A DNA stretch of 55,828 bases, taken from assembly GCA_964383905.1 (NCBI GenBank), contig CAYLJO010000007.1, forward strand, positions 1-55,828. The letters run 5' to 3'. Under the pieces are notes generated by a model. That model saw only the letters and a list, made by a program, of their open reading frames with translations. It was not told where the DNA came from and did not search any database. Below, piece by piece: positions 7,666 through 16,333 of this stretch (its first letter is position 1; the number at the start of each line of letters is the position of its first letter). The DNA comes from CAYLJO01 sp964383905. Its GTDB lineage: Bacteria; Acidobacteriota; Blastocatellia; Pyrinomonadales; Pyrinomonadaceae. A program made the translations under genes and the position numbers.

Positions 7666-10554
7666 TTATTTCTTTACCACCACACGACCCTGGGCGAGTT
7701 GCAGTTGCGCGTTGCGACCGTCGGAAGCGACCACACGCGTGCTACTACTGCCGAAGCCGATTGTGCTCTCGCCAACTCCAACTGCTTCGATCTCTACAAT
7801 GACGAGAACGCCTGTACCTGCCGGTTGTGATACGCCAGCCATCGGCGAAACAGAGATCAACAACCCTTCCGGGCCGGCCGACAGTGTGATGACCGGCGAT
7901 GCGCCCTGCGCGCCTGCGAACATGTTACCCGGCGAGACGCCCCGCACGGCCATGACACGTGGGTCGAACCGGAGCATCACAGCCGTCAGGTTGAGCGGCA
8001 CACCCGTCCCAAGCACAAGCGCCAGCCGCTGCTTTTCGCCGACGCGCATCTTCTGCTGTTCCGGCACGAAACGCAGTTCCGCCGCAGCGGTTGATGTCGA
8101 AGCGGCCCCCCCGGTGGAAGCTTCGGCGACCGGAACGCTAACGCCCAGCTGAGGGGCTGGCTTCACACCCGTCGCCTCACCACCCTTCTCCGCTACCGCT
8201 CCGGTCGGCTGTGCGATGAAAGTTTTCAGCGCCGCTCCCACGTCTATAGGGGCAGGCAGCGCGACCGATTTCTCCGCCGTTCTCATCGAAGCGTGGGCCG
8301 CCTCGTTGCCCGCCTGAGCAGACGCTCCGGCCGGTAGCGACAAAAGTTTCGTCGCCGGCGCGTAAGCCGGCGGCTCATCACCTGACATCATATTTTTCAG
8401 CATTAAGGCCAGAGCGCCCGAACTTTCTGAACCTGCGGATGATGTTTTATTGGCCGTAGCGCTGGTCGAGGCGGCGGAGGCTGGCATCACCGGCGGCGGA
8501 GTGTCGCCCTTCGTCGCCTGGATGTTTACCGGAATGGTTTGTGCGGCATTTGCCGTAGTCCCGCTCGCCGTCTCTCCCATGTTATTCGCGCCGCTCGTCA
8601 TCAAGGCTTTCGGCGCAGGCACGTAAGCCGGCATCTCCGCATCCGGCAGTTGCACGGAGACATTATTTGGGACGCGACGCGCCGCCGCAAGCTGCTCTTC
8701 GCGATACGTCTCCTGAAGCATCGCTTCAAGCGATCCTGACGTCGGCATTTGCAGAGTGCCGCTCTGCCGCGGCTCCTCGTCACGCGGTGTGATGGCCGGA
8801 GCACGCAAGACGCGCGGTGTGACGGCGATGACAAGGTCTAGTTGATCATTATCACGAGTCGGCGCGGTAAACAGGCGACCGAGAAGCGGGACAAGGCCGA
8901 CTAGCGGTAACCCGGTACGGCCGTTGGACAGCCTATCCTGCGCGAGGCTCGCCAGCATCATTGTGCGATTGTTCTGGATGCGCGCCGTGCCGGTGATGGT
9001 GCGCTCGGTGAAAGTCGGTGTGGTAGTTAACCCACCGAACACGTCCTTCGATTCGATACTCATTTTGACCTGCACGTCCAGGTTCGGGAAGACCTGCGGC
9101 GTGAACTTAAACGTCAGACCTGTCGGTTCATAGTTGATGACCGGGAAGCCACCGCCGGGGAATGAGAATGACCCGCCGGGGGTTGTGGTCGTCGATTGGC
9201 CGCTTTGGAAGCCGAAGGGGTAGGTCTGCGCCGTTTGCACCGGCACGCGCTGTCCGATGCGCGCCGATGATTCTTCGCCGTTAAAGGCGTGAACCTGTGT
9301 CGAAGCAACTAGCCGCGTCCGGTTCTTTTTTTGCAAAGCCGCAATCTGGCCGACCGGCAAGGCGAGACCCACTCCGACCGCGGTCGGGTTGGCGAGGAAA
9401 CGCCCGAGCCCGGCACGGTTAACAATTCCTCCCGATGAGAAGCCGATGTTGGTGAGCGTCGAGTCCGTGCCGATCTGATTACCTAACTGCAAGAGGTCCG
9501 TGCGCGATACTTCGTAGATGTTGACATCCATTACGACTTCCGCGCGATCCTTGTCGATGCTCTTAATGAGCTCCCCGATGAGCCCCACATTCTCCGCCGT
9601 GTCGCGCACGGTGACGCTGTTGGTTGCTTTATCAGGGATCACGATGGTCTGCGGCCGCCCCGCAGACGGCGGTATTACGCGCGTGATGAGATTAGTCGCA
9701 TCCTCCGGGGCAATATTTGAAAGATAGAACGTCCGGATGACGAGCTGCTGGTACTGCGGGCGCCTGGTCTGATCGGCGACGAGGATAGTGCGGCGGCTCA
9801 GTTTTTGAAAGAACAACCCCTCTTGTAGAAAAATCCAATCAAGTGCCTGCGCCGTCGTCACGTCATGCAGATTAATGTCAATGGTGCGCGGCTGGCTGAA
9901 AGACTGCCGGTCGAAGATGACGTTGAGGCCGAGTTGCTCGGCGAGGCTGCGGATAACAGTTTTCAGGTCAACGCTGTTATAGCTCACGATGCGAAGCTGC
10001 TGCGTGGGATAAGGCGCTAAACTCGCCTCCGGTTGGCCGGCGCGGGCGGCTGGCGGCGCCGAGGCTGTGCCATCCGTTTCACCGCCCCGCTGTTGGTACG
10101 ATGACGGGGTGACACTCACGCCGGGGCCGTTATCCATCGCCGGCGGCCGGTCGCCATTTGGGCCGTCCTTTAAGTTTTGCAGGCGCAGCATGCGCTCCAT
10201 CTCGGAGAGGGCGAGTTGATTAACCGGATCGTAGGCGTAAGCCTGCCGGAAAGCGTTATAAGCCCCGACATAATCACGCTTCTCGGCCAGCGCGCGCCCC
10301 TGCTGCATAAACATCTGCGAAGCATTGAAGACACAGCGCCGGTAGTGGAGTTGATACTCCAGATTGGAAGGATCGGCGGCGACGGCCAGCGTGAACTCCT
10401 GCGCGGCCCTTTCCCACTGCTGGGCCGCCTCGTACTGGAGGCCGAGCTTGAAGTGCTTGTCCCCCTTCTTGCCGAGCGCGGCCACCGGCGTGGCTAGTAG
10501 ACAGATAATCACGAGCAGCGACGCTATGGAGCGCATGGGTAATAGTCTTTTCAT
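7666..10554 (-). CDS. Secretin (GspD/PilQ-like) fused to a C-terminal cohesin domain
   Basis: The 962-residue protein has a signal peptide (residues 1-27), then TPR-like helices (about 30-125: KLGLQYEAAQQWERAAQEF). A short secretin N-domain follows (about 187-260: VDLKTVIRSLAEQLGLNVIFD). Then come secretin ring domains (about 270-340, TNLITRVIPP) and the secretin beta-barrel (about 400-585, with VPVQ, FKFTPQV and ending VPLLGRLF...LVIAVTPRVL). An Ala/Pro/Thr-rich linker of about 230 residues leads to a C-terminal domain (about 825-962) with cohesin-like strands (MRVGEKQRLALVLG, TAVMLRFDPRVMAV, GTGVLVIVEIEAVG). ATG 10554 is preferred over the GTG at 10620 because it gives a clean signal peptide. 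It would form the outer-membrane channel of the pilus/secretion machine. Confidence 0.9.
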   Translation of the reverse strand: MKRLLPMRSIASLLVIICLLATPVAALGKKGDKHFKLGLQYEAAQQWERAAQEFTLAVAADPSNLEYQLHYRRCVFNASQMFMQQGRALAEKRDYVGAYNAFRQAYAYDPVNQLALSEMERMLRLQNLKDGPNGDRPPAMDNGPGVSVTPSSYQQRGGETDGTASAPPAARAGQPEASLAPYPTQQLRIVSYNSVDLKTVIRSLAEQLGLNVIFDRQSFSQPRTIDINLHDVTTAQALDWIFLQEGLFFQKLSRRTILVADQTRRPQYQQLVIRTFYLSNIAPEDATNLITRVIPPSAGRPQTIVIPDKATNSVTVRDTAENVGLIGELIKSIDKDRAEVVMDVNIYEVSRTDLLQLGNQIGTDSTLTNIGFSSGGIVNRAGLGRFLANPTAVGVGLALPVGQIAALQKKNRTRLVASTQVHAFNGEESSARIGQRVPVQTAQTYPFGFQSGQSTTTTPGGSFSFPGGGFPVINYEPTGLTFKFTPQVFPNLDVQVKMSIESKDVFGGLTTTPTFTERTITGTARIQNNRTMMLASLAQDRLSNGRTGLPLVGLVPLLGRLFTAPTRDNDQLDLVIAVTPRVLRAPAITPRDEEPRQSGTLQMPTSGSLEAMLQETYREEQLAAARRVPNNVSVQLPDAEMPAYVPAPKALMTSGANNMGETASGTTANAAQTIPVNIQATKGDTPPPVMPASAASTSATANKTSSAGSESSGALALMLKNMMSGDEPPAYAPATKLLSLPAGASAQAGNEAAHASMRTAEKSVALPAPIDVGAALKTFIAQPTGAVAEKGGEATGVKPAPQLGVSVPVAEASTGGAASTSTAAAELRFVPEQQKMRVGEKQRLALVLGTGVPLNLTAVMLRFDPRVMAVRGVSPGNMFAGAQGASPVITLSAGPEGLLISVSPMAGVSQPAGTGVLVIVEIEAVGVGESTIGFGSSSTRVVASDGRNAQLQLAQGRVVVKK

Positions 10555-10698
10555 CTCAATTCTCTTTTGATTGAGGGGTTTAGTAACGGACGGCTGGCAA
10601 TCCGCGCAGCCACAAACCACATTTCCCGGGGGCGCTAAGAAGAGCCTTCCTTCGGCTTACACGCCCTTTGCAGGGCGCAGTTCCGAAAAACAATTGAT

Positions 10699-10766
10699 CG
10701 TCAATTTAGTTGTTAGCAGCCAGCCGGAAGCCGAGAGCCGGTAACGATTACTTACCACTGACCGCC
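10699..10766. repeat. Heptad-register repeat, AATCAGT family
   Basis: Degenerate 7-mers (GTTAGCA, GCCAGCC, GGAAGCC, GAGAGCC, GGTAACG, ATTACTT, ACCACTG) run with no break in register between the end of the gspE/pilB-like gene and the secretin gene. The stretch carries no ribosome binding site or open frame of its own. Confidence 0.5.
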
Positions 10767-10769
10767 GCT

Positions 10770-12470
10770 TTACTTGCCGATGTTTACTTCCTCGACAAAT
10801 GTCACGCGGTTGATTTCGTACAGCGTCGAGACGCCTGCAAAGACTTTGTTGAGTGCCGATTCGCGCAAGCTCATCAACCCTTCGGCGACGGCCGCGCGCC
10901 GCACTTCCGAGCCCGGCCTCCGCTCGACGATCATCTCACGTATGTTGTCAGTCAGATCGAGCAGTTCATGGATCGCCGTGCGCCCGCGATAACCCGTATG
11001 GTTGCAGGCATCGCAACCAACATTCATATAAAAGACACGCCCCTGCTGCTCGTCGGGTCGGAGGCCGGACTCAATCAACTCTTCATCCGAGGGGCGGTAA
11101 GCACGCTTGCACACCTCGCAAAGCATGCGTATCAAGCGTTGCGCGAGCACGCAGTTTAAGCTCGAGACGAAGTTATAAGGCTCAACGCCCATGTTGAGGA
11201 AACGCCCGATCACGTCAATCACGTTGTTGGCGTGAACGGTCGTGAAAACGAGGTGGCCGGTGAGCGCAGATTGGATGGCGATTTGCGCCGTCTCGGTATC
11301 GCGTATCTCGCCGACCATGATTTTATCAGGATCATGGCGGAGGATCGAGCGCAAGCCGCGCGCAAACGTCAGCCCTTTTTTCTCGTTCACAGGAATCTGC
11401 GTGATGCCGTGTAACTGGTACTCGACCGGGTCTTCGATCGTGATGATCTTGTCTTCTTCGTTCCTGATCTCGTTGAGCGCGGCATAAAGCGTCGTCGTCT
11501 TGCCCGACCCGGTCGGGCCGGTGACCAGCACCATGCCGTAAGGCTCGGCGATGTAGCGGCGGAACTTCCGCAAATCATCTTCGGCAAATCCGACGACGTC
11601 CAAACGCAATTCCTTGAACGCCTCATTGATCTGCTCTTTGTCAAGGATACGAATGACCGCGTCTTCGCCGTGGACGGTCGGCATGATCGAGACGCGGAAA
11701 TCAACCGTCCGCCCTTTGTAGCGCACGCGGAAGCGCCCGTCCTGGGGGACACGGCGCTCGGCGATGTCAAGTTCTGACATGACTTTGATGCGCGAAATCA
11801 AAGTCTGGTGGTACGCAAGGTCAATCGGATCAACTTTAGCGTAGAGTGCGCCGTCGATGCGATATTTGACCTGCACCTCCGTGTCGCGCGTCTCGATGTG
11901 GATGTCGGAGGCGCGCGATTCCATAGCATTAAAGACGATCGTGTCCACGAGCTTGATGATCGGCGACATCTCGGAATCGGTCGCCAGGCGGTCAAGGTCG
12001 AGAACTTCCTCGCCCTGTTCGGTCTCCTTAACGAGCGAGATGCGGAAGCCGGAGGCCGCCTCCTGCAACACGCGCTGCGTCGCATCGCCCTTGCGTAGCA
12101 CGACGTCAATCGCGCCCGCCGTCGCGACGTGCGGCACGATGCGCGCGTGAAGAGTGCTTGCCAGTTCGTCGAGCCGCTCGAGGTCGGTCGGGTCGGCCAT
12201 CGCCACGTGCAGCCGCCTGCCCTCACGGCGCAACGGCACGAACTGGTGACGCACCATCAGGTCCACCGGCAGTTCATTGAGCAGGGCGTAATCGATCGGG
12301 GAGTCGCCGACCGGCGGGAGCAGATCCACGTACGGCAGGCGGTAGCGGCGGGCCAGGAGGCGCGCCTCGCGCACCTCGGGCGGCTCGTTACCTTCCGGGA
12401 CCTCGCCGGGGCGCGCCGTCCCATCCGTCACGTAAGGACTTGTTGTCTGCTCTTCCAGTGCTTCCTTCAT
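10770..12470 (-). CDS. pilB: Type IV pilus / type II secretion assembly ATPase (PilB/GspE)
   Basis: This 566-residue cytoplasmic motor ATPase drives subunit assembly. The N-terminal domain (about 30-130: ARRYRLPYVDLLP, VMVRHQFVPLR-type text, DPTDLERLDEL) is the MshEN/GspE-N type. The core has the Walker A loop GPTGSGKTT (318-326), the Asp box ITIEDPVEYQL, the Walker B segment KIMVGEIRD (383-391) and the His box TVHANN. Two CxxC pairs (451/454 and 486/489) form the zinc motif typical of GspE/PilB but absent from PilT. It is the second gene of the operon, after pilC and before the secretin. There is no separate retraction ATPase in the window. Confidence 0.95.
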   Translation of the reverse strand: MKEALEEQTTSPYVTDGTARPGEVPEGNEPPEVREARLLARRYRLPYVDLLPPVGDSPIDYALLNELPVDLMVRHQFVPLRREGRRLHVAMADPTDLERLDELASTLHARIVPHVATAGAIDVVLRKGDATQRVLQEAASGFRISLVKETEQGEEVLDLDRLATDSEMSPIIKLVDTIVFNAMESRASDIHIETRDTEVQVKYRIDGALYAKVDPIDLAYHQTLISRIKVMSELDIAERRVPQDGRFRVRYKGRTVDFRVSIMPTVHGEDAVIRILDKEQINEAFKELRLDVVGFAEDDLRKFRRYIAEPYGMVLVTGPTGSGKTTTLYAALNEIRNEEDKIITIEDPVEYQLHGITQIPVNEKKGLTFARGLRSILRHDPDKIMVGEIRDTETAQIAIQSALTGHLVFTTVHANNVIDVIGRFLNMGVEPYNFVSSLNCVLAQRLIRMLCEVCKRAYRPSDEELIESGLRPDEQQGRVFYMNVGCDACNHTGYRGRTAIHELLDLTDNIREMIVERRPGSEVRRAAVAEGLMSLRESALNKVFAGVSTLYEINRVTFVEEVNIGK

Positions 12471-12538
12471 AAAACGCGCCGAACTTCTCTCCTACCGCGA
12501 CCGAGTCGCCTGAGATAATTTGAGAAGGCTTCTCGAGG

Positions 12539-13786
12539 TCAGCTCCCCGGCATCCCGCCCGGGCCGTTCGAGATAGATTGAATGATCGGGAGGTAAATAG
12601 CGAGGAGAATCGCGATGACGACCCCGCCCATCACTACTAGAATCGCAGGCTCGAGCGTTGTCGTCAACTGCTCGAGCCGCACTTCCGACTCGGCGTTATA
12701 AAACGTCGAAACTTCGTCGAGCATCTCGCGCAGGGATCCCGAACGCTCGCCAATCCCGATCATATCAATCGCGAGCGGTGGAAGCCAGCCGGCCGTTTCC
12801 AGGCTTTCCGTAAACGAACGGCCCTCACGGATCATCGGCAGGATAGCCGAGCTCCGCCTACGTAGTTCGCGGTTCGTGATTGACTCGGCAGCAATCTCCC
12901 AAGATTCGACGAGCGGGATGCCCCCGGCCAGCAGCGTCGCGAGCGAACGCGACGCCTGCGCCACGGATAATTGCACCAGGAGTTGTCCGGCCAGCGGAAC
13001 ATTCAGCAGCGTACGGTCCACCGTGAGCCTGCCTGACGGCGTGCGTGTCCAGAAGAAGAGGGCCACCGCCCCGCCGATCACGAGCGGGGCGAACCAGAAA
13101 ATATTTGAAGAGAGCCAACCCGAAAGTCCCACCACCAGTTTTGTCAGCGTCGGCAGGTCCCCGCCAAAGCCCGCGAACAGCTCGGACATGCGCGGCACGA
13201 CATAGATGGTCAGAAAGGCGACCATGCCGAAAGAGGCGAGCAGGAGAAATGTCGGGTAGGCGAGCGCCCCACGTATTTTGCGGCGCAGGCCAACGTTGCG
13301 CCGCATGTAAGCGACGTAGCGGCTTAATACTTCGTCGAGCGCGCCGCTCCGTTCGCCCGCCAGGATCGAGGCCGTATAGATTCGCGGAAAGACCGCCCCT
13401 TGTTCGGCGAAAGCCGCCGAGAGCGCCGCGCCACCACGAATTTTCTCCTCCACCTCGGCGAGCACCGTGCGCAGGCGTGACGACGTAGCCCGCTTGCGCA
13501 GCATCGTGATCGCCTGCAGGATCGGGATGCCGGCGCGGATTAGCGCCGCCAACTGCTGGTTGAATAAAAGAAAGTCATTGGCTTTAACGCGGCCGTGCGG
13601 CCCGCCGCGGCCCGCCCGTGTCAGAGCTGCCACGCCGTGTGTCTTGGGGGGAGTCACGGCGAAGACGCGGAAGCCGTCGCGCTCAAGGCGCGCCCGTGCC
13701 TCGCGCACCCCCGCTGCCTCGACGGTGCGCGTCACCACTTCGCCCGCCGGCGTTCCTAATCGACAGATAAACTCGGCCATAGCCAT
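12539..13786 (-). CDS. pilC: Inner-membrane platform protein (PilC/GspF)
   Basis: The 415-residue protein carries two copies of the T2SSF domain. The first includes FLLFNQQLAALIRAGIPILQAITML (about 70-95) and the hydrophobic helix at about 175-200 (YPTFLLLASFGMVAFLTIYVVPRM). The second includes ASRSLATLLAGGIPLVESWE, and the protein ends with a membrane helix (PAILVVMGGVVIAILLAIYLPI). This is the standard PilC/GspF platform that couples the ATPase to pilin assembly. It is the first gene of the operon. ATG 13786 and ATG 13780 are both possible starts; neither has a Shine-Dalgarno, and a -10 box lies only about 15 nt upstream. Confidence 0.93.
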   Translation of the reverse strand: MAMAEFICRLGTPAGEVVTRTVEAAGVREARARLERDGFRVFAVTPPKTHGVAALTRAGRGGPHGRVKANDFLLFNQQLAALIRAGIPILQAITMLRKRATSSRLRTVLAEVEEKIRGGAALSAAFAEQGAVFPRIYTASILAGERSGALDEVLSRYVAYMRRNVGLRRKIRGALAYPTFLLLASFGMVAFLTIYVVPRMSELFAGFGGDLPTLTKLVVGLSGWLSSNIFWFAPLVIGGAVALFFWTRTPSGRLTVDRTLLNVPLAGQLLVQLSVAQASRSLATLLAGGIPLVESWEIAAESITNRELRRRSSAILPMIREGRSFTESLETAGWLPPLAIDMIGIGERSGSLREMLDEVSTFYNAESEVRLEQLTTTLEPAILVVMGGVVIAILLAIYLPIIQSISNGPGGMPGS

Positions 13787-13791
13787 TCAGC

Positions 13792-13812
13792 CATTAGATC
13801 ATTATATCTAAT
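13792..13812 (-). promoter_or_regulatory. Promoter -10 inside an inverted repeat, pilus operon
   Basis: CATTAGAT (13792-13799) and ATCTAATG (13805-13812) are exact reverse complements with a 5-nt spacer. On the minus strand the interval contains TATAAT (13806-13801), a consensus -10 box. No good -35 is present, with TTACTG about 18 nt upstream at best. Start of transcription would be about 8 nt before the pilC ATG. The overlap suggests an operator controlling a near-leaderless promoter. Confidence 0.5.
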
Positions 13813-14578
13813 GACTAAATAAAACAGTAATATACCATGCGCCGCTGTGACTTAGACACCATCAATATCCCCACCCTACTATCCACGCCGACCGGTGCTG
13901 AAAGTTCCAGGTACATCGCCATTCCTGGCTCTTCTTGCGCGTTATGCGGCGGTTATCCTACAATGTAGCCAGCCACTGCCAATTGATGACCGTAATAGCT
14001 GGCGGGTGGTCTCCCCGCAACTTGGTCAAAACTGCTTACCACATATTGCGCCCGGCTCGCGCTTGTTCCTCGGATCGGGCTTCGACGTCATGGTTTATTT
14101 TTTGATGCCATTGCAACAGGGTTTGAGACCATCAAAAGATTAAGTTGCGCGACCGGTAGTCGATGGGGTACGAACCCGTATAATTTGCGAACAGCGGCAA
14201 GCGTCATTAAGGTCCAAATTGCGCCGCCCCGAGTGATATGATGCGCCAGCCGTGCTCGGTAAAGAAAGCTCCGACACGACTTAGAAACCGCGTTGCGGCT
14301 TTTCGACTGCGGTTGCGGGGCGGCAACTAGTGCGGGTTTACAGGCATCTTTGTCAATGTGTGCGCGTGCGCCGAAGAACTCCTTTGGCGGAGCTACTTGC
14401 CCCAGCCGCGCGGCGGAGCCGGATCAAGCGGCTCGCTAACCCGGGCGGAAGCGCCCTGCCATTCCCCCTTTACTATTGGTTGGGTATGTAGGGCGCTTCC
14501 GCGTGTGATGCATAGGATAATTATTCGTCAACCAGGAGTTTAGTAGCACTAGACCTGATTCAGCGGGAAGGTCGGATT
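13813..14578. other. Long intergenic region with one hairpin
   Basis: About 770 bases lie between the divergent pilC and VWA genes. Short frames on both strands (the longest, 13895-14143, has 82 codons) show no recognisable protein, composition bias or ribosome binding site, so I call none. A 13-bp inverted repeat (14445-14457 with 14490-14502, arm GCGGAAGCGCCCT) lies about 75 bases before the VWA start and could be a regulatory or terminator hairpin. I recognise no structured RNA here. Confidence 0.4.
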
Positions 14579-15799
14579 ATGAAACATTGCCGGAATAAAA
14601 TGGCCCGCGCACGCCTGCGGGCCGCGTTTCTTGCCACGTGTGCGCTAGCCCTCGCGCTTCTCGTTGTCTCGCACGCCGGGCACGCGCAGCAACCACAACA
14701 GCCTCAGGGTGGGCGCCCGCGCCGCGCCGAATCTGGTCAGGGCAAAGGCGCACCTACCCTTGCTAAACCCACGCCGGCGCCGAGTCCCCGCGCTACCCCG
14801 ACGCCGACGCCGGATCAGGCAGGTCAGGAAATTGATGAAAAGGAGGTCATTAAGGTAGATACCAGTCTCGTGGACCTGCACGTGCGTGTTATTGATCGCA
14901 ACAATCGACCCGTTAATGACGTGCGCCCGGAAGAGTTTCGTGTCTACGAAAACGGCGTGCCGCAACAGATCTTCTCGATCAGTAAACATGAGGTGCCGGT
15001 CAGCTATGGCCTCGCGGTAGACACCTCTGGCTCGCTCCGCTCGCAGTTGCCGACGGTGATCGAGGCCGGAAAAACCATCGTCAACAGCAATAAGCCCGGT
15101 GATGAGACTTTTCTCGTACGGTTTATCAGCAGCGACAAGATCGAGACGGTGCAGGATTTCACGTCGAGTAAAGACCTGCTTCTTGATGGCCTCGACTCCC
15201 TGTATACGGAAGGCGGACAAACAGCAGTTATCGACGCCGTCTACCTATCGGCCGAACGCGTCGGGCAATACAAGAAGGGCGACGACAACGATCGCCGGCG
15301 GCGCGCATTGATTGTCGTGACGGACGGCGAAGACCGGGCCAGTTATTACAAGCAGGATCAGCTCTTCAGACTCCTGCGCGAGGAGGACGTGCAGATTTAC
15401 GTCATCGGCTTCGTCAATGAGCTGGAAAAGGAGGGCGGCCTGATCAAGAAAAGCCCGCGGGACAGGGCGGTCAGCTTGATAAACCGCCTTGCCAACGAGA
15501 CGGGCGGGCGCGCCTTCTTTCCGAACTCGCTCTCGGAACTACCGGAGATCGCTAACCAGATCACGCGCGACCTCCGCACACAGTATATAGTTAGCTACTA
15601 CCCGACCAACAAAGCGCATGACGGTTCTTATCGGGCCGTACGGGTCACCGTCGCCGATGAGCGCGGGCACGACAAGCGCATCGCCATCACGCGCCCCGGG
15701 TATACCGCGCAGCGTGATAATGGAGCGACACCCAAGGCACCCATCACACGCAACGCGACGCCTGCGCAGCCGGCAACGAACTTGCACCGATCTCCGTAA
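14579..15799 (+). CDS. Secreted VWFA-related acidobacterial domain protein
   Basis: The 406-residue protein has a signal peptide (ends near SHAGHAQQ) and a Pro/Thr-rich spacer (about 38-85). The VWA domain opens with VDLHVRVIDRNNRPV and EEFRVYENGVPQQI, the lead-in typical of the VWFA-related acidobacterial family (TIGR03436 style). The metal-binding DTSGS motif is intact at residues 148-152, with the later Thr/Asp positions at GGQTAVIDA and VTDGED. The C-terminus is basic and low-complexity. ATG 14579 has GGAAGG about 7 nt upstream. Such proteins are thought to act in protein-protein contacts outside the cytoplasm; the partner is unknown. Confidence 0.85.
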   Translation: MKHCRNKMARARLRAAFLATCALALALLVVSHAGHAQQPQQPQGGRPRRAESGQGKGAPTLAKPTPAPSPRATPTPTPDQAGQEIDEKEVIKVDTSLVDLHVRVIDRNNRPVNDVRPEEFRVYENGVPQQIFSISKHEVPVSYGLAVDTSGSLRSQLPTVIEAGKTIVNSNKPGDETFLVRFISSDKIETVQDFTSSKDLLLDGLDSLYTEGGQTAVIDAVYLSAERVGQYKKGDDNDRRRRALIVVTDGEDRASYYKQDQLFRLLREEDVQIYVIGFVNELEKEGGLIKKSPRDRAVSLINRLANETGGRAFFPNSLSELPEIANQITRDLRTQYIVSYYPTNKAHDGSYRAVRVTVADERGHDKRIAITRPGYTAQRDNGATPKAPITRNATPAQPATNLHRSP

Positions 15800-15923
15800 A
15801 GTATCGATCAATTTAACGAAACAATGAAACTCCGGCCGCATAATTCTACCGCGGGCCGGGGTTTCTGTTTTATCGAATGTTGATTGACCATATGCCCGGG
15901 CCGGCGCTTCCTACCTGACGTTG

Positions 15924-16246
15924 TTACTTACCGGCCCGGACCGAGCCGCTGATCTTTTTCCGCGTCGTCTCGCCTGTCCGAAGCACCGGCAGCGCCTCGT
16001 CAACATCCGCGTGCGGGCGTGGAATGACGTGCGTGGCAACGACCCGGCCCACAGCGCGGCCGCGGCCGCGCCGGCGTCAACCGCCGCACGAACCGCCGCG
16101 ACATCGCCGCGGGCAATCGCGGTCACAAGCCCCGCGTCAATTTTTTCATAACCCACGAGATGCACGTTCGCCGCTTTAACCATCGCGTCAGCCGCCTCGA
16201 TCATCGCGATCAGTCCCATGCATTCAACCATGCCGAGTGCTTCCAT
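15924..16246 (-). pseudogene. BMC-H shell protein gene, frameshifted in the C-terminal third
   Basis: The first 62 codons encode a normal BMC-H hexamer subunit (MEALGMVECMGLIAMIEAAD, ANVHLVGYEKI, DVAAVRAAVDAGAAAA). The frame then runs into a basic, unrelated tail and stops at 15911. In the neighbouring frame the expected end of a BMC domain appears (VGRVVATHVIPRPHADVDEA, stopping at TAA 15924-15926). The total of 323 nt is one short of 108 codons, so a single-base loss in the GC-rich run near 16040-16055 explains it. Either the gene is freshly inactivated or the base call is wrong. If restored, the protein would be about 107 residues. It is the last gene of the microcompartment cluster. Confidence 0.8.
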
Positions 16247-16333
16247 ACCGAGCCTTTTAGATTAAGGGCCTGCCGGTTAAGTTTCAAGAACATCTCTCTC
16301 CCCTGCTCATCAAGCAGGCCATTTATCACTCTA

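Noticed and set aside
13895..14143. 82-codon plus-strand frame in the long intergenic region
   Set aside because: No ribosome binding site, mixed composition with no recognisable domain; too short to support alone.
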